From: DAHUXT01 sp036273675
GTDB taxonomy: Bacteria; Chloroflexota; Ktedonobacteria; Ktedonobacterales; JADMIN01
Direction of reading: 5' to 3'
DNA length: 64,000 nt
NCBI GenBank assembly: GCA_036273675.1
Contig: DASUHD010000088.1
Location: 62,001 to 126,000, forward strand
The first letter of the stretch is position 1; every line of letters starts with the position of its first letter. The notes under the pieces are model-generated. The model was not told where the DNA came from. It saw nothing but the letters and a program-made list of their open reading frames with translations, and did not search any database. Shown one piece after another: positions 59,100 to 64,000 of this stretch. The position numbers and the translations under genes were made by a program.

Positions 59100-59987
59100 A
59101 TGTTTCGCAAGTCTTCGGGTGGGTTCTCTGACAAGTTCGAAAAGTTCACCGAGCGCACGCGCCTGGTTCTCAGGCTGGCGCAAGAGGAGGCGCAGAAGCT
59201 CAATCACAATTACATCGGCACCGAGCATCTGCTGCTCGGCCTGATTGACGAGGGTGAAGGACAGGCGGTGACGATGTTGCAGGCTCTCGACATCCAACCA
59301 AACAAGGTTCGGAAGAGCGTCATGCACATCATCGGGCGCGGCGACCGTATCGTGCTGGGGGAGGTTGGGCTGACCCCACGCGCCAAAAAGGTAATGGAGC
59401 TGGCGGTGGATGAGGCGCGACGGCTGAACCATCACTATATCGGCACCGAGCATCTATTGCTGGGGCTGGTGCGTGAGGGCGAAGGGATCGCCGCTGGGGT
59501 GCTGGAGAGTCTGGGGGTTAACCTCGAGCGCGCGCGGAATGCTCTCACCACTACGTCGGCGCGTCGCAAAGGCAGCGAGGGCAACGCCAGCGACCAACCA
59601 GCGGAGAACGAGCCATTCACTCCCACCATACCTGCTCCCGGGCCAAAGAGCAACGTTGTCACCTGCCGCCTGGACGATACCGCAGTGGATGCGCTGGATG
59701 CGCTGGTGGAGGCGGGCATCCGCACGACCCGTAGCGACGCCGCCGCCTGGCTCATCAGCGCGGGCATCGAGGCCCACCGCGAACTATTCGACCGCGTGAA
59801 CGCGACCGTCAACGAGATTCGCAAGCTCCGGCTGGAGGCGCGTGACATCGCCCGCCAGATGACGCGCGACGCGGCGGAGCAAGAGCCAGCAGAAGGCGAC
59901 GAGAACGCCGAGGGCGAGACCAAAGACCCCGAAAAACCAGAAGACCTGGACGACCTCAATAAGCTAGACGAGCCGCCAACGGCCTGA
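59100..59987 (+). CDS. Clp N-domain repeat protein with a possible RHH-like domain, 295 aa
   Basis: Two Clp_N (ClpC/ClpA N-domain) repeats: RTRLVLRLAQEEAQKLNHNYIGTEHLLLGL (about 15-85) and RAKKVMELAVDEARRLNHHYIGTEHLLLGL (about 90-150). They bind substrates or adaptors in ClpC, but here there is no AAA+ ATPase. The next part (about 180-260), VVTCRLDDTAVDALDALVEAGIRTTRSDAAAWLISAGI, resembles a ribbon-helix-helix DNA-binding domain, followed by an acidic tail. AGGAGGCGGGGG precedes the ATG at 59100. It is probably a ClpC adaptor or a ClpN-fused regulator. Confidence 0.82.
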   Translation: MFRKSSGGFSDKFEKFTERTRLVLRLAQEEAQKLNHNYIGTEHLLLGLIDEGEGQAVTMLQALDIQPNKVRKSVMHIIGRGDRIVLGEVGLTPRAKKVMELAVDEARRLNHHYIGTEHLLLGLVREGEGIAAGVLESLGVNLERARNALTTTSARRKGSEGNASDQPAENEPFTPTIPAPGPKSNVVTCRLDDTAVDALDALVEAGIRTTRSDAAAWLISAGIEAHRELFDRVNATVNEIRKLRLEARDIARQMTRDAAEQEPAEGDENAEGETKDPEKPEDLDDLNKLDEPPTA

Positions 59988-60102
59988 ATCGTGCGGGGGT
60001 GATAGCGCTGTGGTACAACACCAGCGTACGGTGTAGCCGACTCCGGCGGCACACCGCGAAACCCCAGCGATGGCGCGAGAGGAAGCGAGAGGAGCAGAGG
60101 CC

Positions 60103-60585
60103 ATGAGCGCGAATCCGTCTGGCGAGCAGATGATTAAGGCATGGGCCGAGTCGCAACGCCAGTTGCTGACGAACTGGATGGAGATGGTGCGCGCGGGCGG
60201 CGGCGCGCCCGACGCCAAAATATGGAACGAGACGGTGGACTCCTGGCGCACAGCCGTCATGAACACGCTCGACACCCAGGCCACCTGGACACGCACATGG
60301 ATCGATTCGATGGCGAAGACGCCCGGCGCGCCCGACGAGATACAGGCGCTGCTCCGCGAGGGACAGGACAACTTCCAGCACTGGATCGACGCCCAGCGCC
60401 AGCTCTGGCAGAACTGGTTCGACGTGATGAGGGAGACGACTAAGGGCGCGGCGCGCGGTAAGGCATCCGCCGACCAGCCGGGCGAGGGGCTGGTTGACCT
60501 GTGGAGCTCGACCACCCGCTCGCTGCTGGATGCGCAGACGGAGTGGGTGCGCCGCTGGTCCGATGCATTCGGCGGCAAGAGTTAG
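60103..60585 (+). CDS. Small Trp-rich helical protein, phasin/PhaE-like, 160 aa
   Basis: Nearly all helix, with Trp and Gln spaced at helical intervals (QRQLLTNWMEMVR, QRQLWQNWFDVMR, LLDAQTEWVRRWSDAF). It looks like phasin or PHA-synthase subunit PhaE proteins, whose amphipathic helices coat polyhydroxyalkanoate granules. No PHA synthase gene is nearby, so the assignment is tentative; a lipid-droplet or chaperone role is possible. GAGGAG stands before the ATG at 60103, while an in-frame start at 60070 lacks one. Confidence 0.5.
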   Translation: MSANPSGEQMIKAWAESQRQLLTNWMEMVRAGGGAPDAKIWNETVDSWRTAVMNTLDTQATWTRTWIDSMAKTPGAPDEIQALLREGQDNFQHWIDAQRQLWQNWFDVMRETTKGAARGKASADQPGEGLVDLWSSTTRSLLDAQTEWVRRWSDAFGGKS

Positions 60586-60616
60586 CACGACCGCACGAGG
60601 ACCACAGACCACAAAG

Positions 60617-60659
60617 ATGCCCCAACGCTCGCCAGTCTCGTGAGCGATGGGGCATTTTC
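60617..60659. terminator. Strong bidirectional terminator
   Basis: ATGCCCCA-ACGCTC / GAGCG-TGGGGCAT, with TTTTC on the plus side and GTTT-like sequence on the other, between the convergent phasin-like and aldolase genes. Confidence 0.85.
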
Positions 60660-60673
60660 AGGCAGGCGTTTCG

Positions 60674-61705
60674 CTAGCCGACGACCTCGATGTTCTCCTT
60701 GCCGCCGTAGGCGTTCCACCAGGGCTTCGCGCCCTTCGCCACCACCTCGTTGAGCATCTGGATGTTCTTGACGCCGCGATCCTCCAGCCAGGCACGCAGC
60801 GCGTCGATGCCCTCTTTGCCATAGATCGGGATGCCGTCCTGCCAGGTGGCGCGGCCGCAGAGTACGCCGGAGAAGCTGGTCCCAGCCTCCGCCGCCAGTT
60901 CCAACGTCTCGCGGAAGACCTCATCGGTGACGCCCGCGCTCAGGTAGATGAATGGCTTGCTGGCGGCGCTGGCGACCTCGTTGAAGAGCCGGAGCGCATC
61001 GGCGCGGCTATAGGCGGCCTGCCCCTTGAATGCGTGAGTGCCTTCGACGAACGCCATGTTGACCGGTACCTCGACCTTGAGGATGTCCACGCCGTAGCGC
61101 GGCTTCGAGAACTCCTCCATGTAGCGCGCCACGTAGTCTGGCTTCTTCTTCGCGAACTCGAAGCCCTTCTCATCGCCAATCGCGTCGTCGTAGGCCAGCG
61201 GCTCCAGGAAGAACGGCACATCTAGCGCGGCGCACTCTGCGCCGACCCGCTCGATGAAGGCATGCTTGATGGTGTTGATGCCCTCATCGTCGAAGGCGTT
61301 GTAATAGAGCAGAATCTTGATGGCATTCGCGCCACCCTCGACCAGTCGCCGCACGCTCCAGCGGTCCAGCAGATCGGGCAGGCGTCCCGCGACGTTGGCG
61401 TCGTAGCCCGTCTTCTCATAGGCCAGCAAGACTCCCGTGCCGGGCGCGCGATGCTTGATTGCCTCCAGCCCATATTCGGGGTCCATCAGAATGGCGGTGG
61501 CGTATTTCGTCAGCACTTCGGTCACCGCCGTCTTGAACTGGCTCATATCCTCGGCGGTCGCCTGACCACCATCACCGCGCGCCTTGGCAATCGCTTTCTT
61601 GAGCGAGCCGCGCTGGTCCATCGCGGCGGCGGCAATCACCCCGCGCTCGTCGGCGCAGGCGTTGATGCCCTCGTACTTGCCCTTCGACATGGTGACTTTG
61701 CTCAT
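60674..61705 (-). CDS. LacD-type tagatose-1,6-bisphosphate aldolase, 343 aa
   Basis: Class I aldolase of the LacD/DeoC-like family. Motifs: GVIAAAAMDQRGSLKKAI at the N-terminus, AILMDPEYG, VKILLYYN-like NAIKILLYYN (active-site Lys region) and VDILKVEVPVN with the Schiff-base Lys region, then GVLCGRATWQDG near the end. It would split ketose bisphosphates into two triose phosphates. GAGGGAG precedes the ATG. No tagatose kinase gene is nearby, so the physiological role is open. Confidence 0.85.
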   Translation of the reverse strand: MSKVTMSKGKYEGINACADERGVIAAAAMDQRGSLKKAIAKARGDGGQATAEDMSQFKTAVTEVLTKYATAILMDPEYGLEAIKHRAPGTGVLLAYEKTGYDANVAGRLPDLLDRWSVRRLVEGGANAIKILLYYNAFDDEGINTIKHAFIERVGAECAALDVPFFLEPLAYDDAIGDEKGFEFAKKKPDYVARYMEEFSKPRYGVDILKVEVPVNMAFVEGTHAFKGQAAYSRADALRLFNEVASAASKPFIYLSAGVTDEVFRETLELAAEAGTSFSGVLCGRATWQDGIPIYGKEGIDALRAWLEDRGVKNIQMLNEVVAKGAKPWWNAYGGKENIEVVG

Positions 61706-61954
61706 AGCATCAATCTCCCTCTGGCAGTCATTGCTTTTCTGAATACACAGGCGCCGTTGCCGGTATCGAGGCGCACCTGAGTCATTGCTGTAGCAAGGCT
61801 AAGGCTATAGTGCGCATCAGTACTTTAACATTTTCTGGCATGAGGCCGCATCTCAAAATCGTATCGTCTCCTGTGATAGGCTATAGCATAGCTACAGGTC
61901 AATGGCGACGATAGCTCGCTGCGCAATATGCGGCGGGAAGGGAACGTGCGAGGA

Positions 61955-63391
61955 ATGAGTGACGAGATGATTATTCGCGACAAGCTCTATATCGGCGGCC
62001 AGTGGGTGTCCGCCAGCGGCGCAGAGATGGCCGACGTCATCAACTCGACCACCGAGGAGGTGATGGGCCGCGTGCCGCGCGGAACCGCCGAGGATGTCAA
62101 CCGGGCGGTGGCGGCGGCAAGAGACGCCTTCGCGACATGGTCGCAGACGCCCGTGGCCGAGCGCGCCGCCTATCTGCAAAAGGTGGCCGATCAGCTTGAA
62201 GCGCGGCGGGAGGCGATTGGCGAGGTAATCGCGCGCGAGGTCGGCATGCCGATCCGTCTCTCGCAGATCATCCAGGTTGGCCAGCCGCTGGCGACCTTCA
62301 GTGCGCTGCCCGGCATCCTGGCGGAGTTCCCGTTCGAGGAGCGCATCGGCAACTCGCTGGTGGTGCGCGAGCCAATCGGCGTCGTCGGCTGCATCACCCC
62401 CTGGAACTACCCGCTGCACCAGATCGCGGCGAAGGTCGCGCCCGCGATTGCCGCTGGCTGTACCGTCGTCCTCAAGCCGAGCGAGGTCGCGCCGCTCAAC
62501 GCCTTCATCCTGGCCGATATCTTCGACGAGATTGGACTGCCGAGCGGTGTCTTCAATCTGGTGACGGGGCGCGGCAGTGTCGTCGGCGAGGCGCTGGCGC
62601 TCCATCCCGATGTCGATATGATCTCATTCACCGGCTCGACCAACGCTGGACGCCGCGTGAGCGAGCTGGCCTCGCGCACGGTGAAGCCGGTGGCGCTGGA
62701 GCTGGGCGGCAAGTCGGCCAATATCCTGCTCGACGACGCCGACTTCGAGACGGCCGTGCGCGATGGCGTGGGCAAGTGTTTCCTCAATACCGGGCAGACG
62801 TGCAGCGCGTTGACCCGGATGCTGGTTCCGCGCTCGAAGCTGGCGGAGGCGGAGGAGATTGCGAAGCGCTCGGCGGAATGGTTCACGCCGGGCGATCCCT
62901 TCACCAAAGGCACGCGCCTGGGGCCGCTCGTCTCCGCCGACCAGCAGGAAACCGTGACGAGCTATATCCGCAAAGGCGAGCAGGAGGGCGCGCGGCTGGT
63001 GACAGGCGGCGCGGAGCCGCCGGAGGGACTGGAGAAGGGCTATTTCGTCCGCCCGACCGTCTTCTCGGATGTGACGAGCGAGATGGCGATTGCGCAGGAG
63101 GAGATCTTCGGCCCGGTGCTGGTCATCATGCCGTACGAGGACGAGGACGACGCGGTGCGCATCGCCAACGACAGCATCTATGGCCTCTCGGGCGGTGTCT
63201 GGTCCGGCGACCGCGAGCGGGCGGTGCGGGTTGCGCGGCGGTTGCGGACGGGCCAGGTTGAGATCAACGGCGGCGCGTTCAACATGCTGGCGCCCTTCGG
63301 CGGCTACAAACAGTCTGGCCACGGCCGCGAGCTAGGGCGCTACGGCCTCGAAGAGTTCCTGACGGTCAAGTCGCTCCAACTGCCGGAATAG
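61955..63391 (+). CDS. NAD(P)-dependent aldehyde dehydrogenase, 478 aa
   Basis: ALDH superfamily. TPWNYPLHQIAAKVAPAIAAG (cofactor), ISFTGSTNAGRRVSELA, the general-base Glu in VALELGGKSANILLDDADF, and the catalytic Cys in FLNTGQTCSALTRM are all present; QEEIFGPVLVIM and FGGYKQSGHGRELG complete the fold. It oxidises an aldehyde to the acid; the chain specificity is unknown. The start is taken at ATG 61955 (MSDEMIIRD) after GAGGA; 61967 is a close alternative. Single gene. Confidence 0.93.
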   Translation: MSDEMIIRDKLYIGGQWVSASGAEMADVINSTTEEVMGRVPRGTAEDVNRAVAAARDAFATWSQTPVAERAAYLQKVADQLEARREAIGEVIAREVGMPIRLSQIIQVGQPLATFSALPGILAEFPFEERIGNSLVVREPIGVVGCITPWNYPLHQIAAKVAPAIAAGCTVVLKPSEVAPLNAFILADIFDEIGLPSGVFNLVTGRGSVVGEALALHPDVDMISFTGSTNAGRRVSELASRTVKPVALELGGKSANILLDDADFETAVRDGVGKCFLNTGQTCSALTRMLVPRSKLAEAEEIAKRSAEWFTPGDPFTKGTRLGPLVSADQQETVTSYIRKGEQEGARLVTGGAEPPEGLEKGYFVRPTVFSDVTSEMAIAQEEIFGPVLVIMPYEDEDDAVRIANDSIYGLSGGVWSGDRERAVRVARRLRTGQVEINGGAFNMLAPFGGYKQSGHGRELGRYGLEEFLTVKSLQLPE

Positions 63392-63445
63392 GTGTTACCC
63401 GCCAGAATAGCAGCAGCGTGAGTGTCGCGACAGGTGTATGTTGCC

Positions 63446-63474
63446 CTTCGCGGCATGAATGGCGCGGCTAATCC
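63446..63474 (-). repeat. MITE-like repeat, copy 8 (core only)
   Basis: Read on the minus strand: GATTAGCCGCGCCATTCATG then CCGCGAAG. Only the palindromic core is left. Confidence 0.55.
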
Positions 63475-63566
63475 TGACCAGGGCTAGTGCTGACAATCGC
63501 TAACGTGGCATCATCACTAGCTCTGGCAACAGGGCTATAATGTCCGGCGGCCAGCGCCAGACGTGT

Positions 63567-63572
63567 TATAAT
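63567..63572 (+). promoter_or_regulatory. Extended -10 promoter of scpB
   Basis: TGTTATAAT: TATAAT at 63567-63572 preceded by TG at the extended position. Transcription would begin about 6-7 bases later, at or next to the scpB ATG (63580), so the message is probably leaderless. A second TATAAT is at 63536-63541. Confidence 0.6.
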
Positions 63573-63579
63573 CGGCTCC

Positions 63580-64000
63580 ATGCCACGTACGACATCATCA
63601 GCTTCGGCTGCCGATAACAACTCGACTCAACCATCCACGCAGGCTCCCGGCGAGCATGCGGCGAATCTACCTGCCAGCCTGCTCTCGCTGGAGCAGTTGC
63701 GCTCGGTCATCGAGAGCCTGCTCTTCGTCGCGGGGCGGCCGCTGGAGCTGACCGAGTTGCGCAAGCTGTTGCCACTGGAACAGGCGCGGCTGCGTGAGGC
63801 GGTGGCTTCGCTGACGGAGGAGTGCGAGCGCCAGGGGCGCGGTATCCGCGTTCAACGGATGGGCGACGCGGTTCAGTTCGTCTCCGCGCCAGAGAACGCG
63901 CGCTTCGTGGCGGCGCTGCTGGGCCTGCCGACGCAGGTAAAGCTGACGACAGCAGCGCTCGAAACCCTTGCCGTCGTCGCCTATCGCCAGCCGGTGACGC
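63580..64000 (+). CDS. scpB: Chromosome segregation/condensation protein ScpB (5' part)
   Basis: 140 codons up to the window edge. After a polar, Ser/Thr/Asn-rich N-terminus of about 35 residues come LRSVIESLLFVAGRPLELTELRKLL (first winged helix), GRGIRVQRMGDAVQFVSAPENARFV and TAALETLAVVAYRQPVT, the start of the second winged helix and its ETLAxIAYxQPxT motif. ScpB dimerises and, with ScpA and SMC, compacts chromosomes. No ribosome-binding site precedes the ATG, which matches a leaderless transcript. Confidence 0.9.
   Translation, partial: MPRTTSSASAADNNSTQPSTQAPGEHAANLPASLLSLEQLRSVIESLLFVAGRPLELTELRKLLPLEQARLREAVASLTEECERQGRGIRVQRMGDAVQFVSAPENARFVAALLGLPTQVKLTTAALETLAVVAYRQPVT

Overview
The window reads as a high-GC, gene-dense bacterial chromosome segment, most probably from the phylum Chloroflexota and Ktedonobacteria-like (inference from gene content, not proven). 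Pointers are: an archaeal-type AspRS behind a T-box leader; a cytochrome b/subunit IV/Rieske/cytochrome c-cupredoxin cluster; DUF4012, DUF4388 and 'cache without output' proteins with long Pro/Gln/Ala-rich linkers; a Clp N-domain protein without ATPase; and an inositol-phospholipid gene set otherwise typical of Actinobacteria. I see no rRNA, tRNA, CRISPR array, prophage or complete insertion sequence.

Layout. 0-5.6 kb: end of mazG, META-domain protein, short-chain dehydrogenase, GalT/HIT-like protein, glycogen synthase, aminoglycoside phosphotransferase-like kinase. 5.7-11.1 kb: a five-gene respiratory cluster on the minus strand (cytochrome b, subunit IV, Rieske, cytochrome c-cupredoxin fusion, 16-TM protein). 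11.1-14.4 kb: GNAT acetyltransferase behind an operator-like palindrome, then aspS with a T-box leader and a 16-codon Asp-rich upstream ORF. 14.4-18 kb: holin-like membrane protein, Dps, and an ArsR-type regulator divergent from an MFS exporter. 18-24.4 kb: DUF4012 protein, GerMN-like lipoprotein, PIG-L deacetylase, SufU and a rhodanese. 24.7-30.2 kb: 7TM sensor-like protein, tatA-tatC, unknown genes and a surface protein. 30.5-35.1 kb: REC-like multidomain protein, hutI, enoyl-CoA hydratase-like protein, coaD. 35.3-47.2 kb: NYN-domain protein, then a minus-strand run transcribed arsR-like, ino1, two lipid acyltransferases, PHP phosphoesterase, PimA-like mannosyltransferase, CDP-alcohol phosphatidyltransferase, flanked by a divergent dual-specificity phosphatase and manC. 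47.3-64 kb: DUF4388 protein, cache receptor, TIR protein, NADP-binding oxidoreductase, an OmpR-type two-component pair, trehalose-6-phosphate synthase-like enzyme, EamA transporter, Clp-N protein, phasin-like protein, LacD-type aldolase, aldehyde dehydrogenase and the start of scpB.

How the genes work together. Tat components (26.4-27.5 kb) can export the Rieske protein, whose N-terminus carries a Tat-like motif; SufU supplies Fe-S clusters. From 37.9 to 47.2 kb the enzymes would make inositol-1-phosphate, condense it with CDP-diacylglycerol, mannosylate and acylate the product, and provide GDP-mannose: in effect a phosphatidylinositol-mannoside-like pathway, with two phosphoesterases beside it that could supply the dephosphorylation step.

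The most unusual non-coding features are the aspS leader, a MITE-like repeat family of about 105 bp scattered over the window (five long and three short copies), and a pair of structured GGAG stem-loop elements about 3 kb apart.
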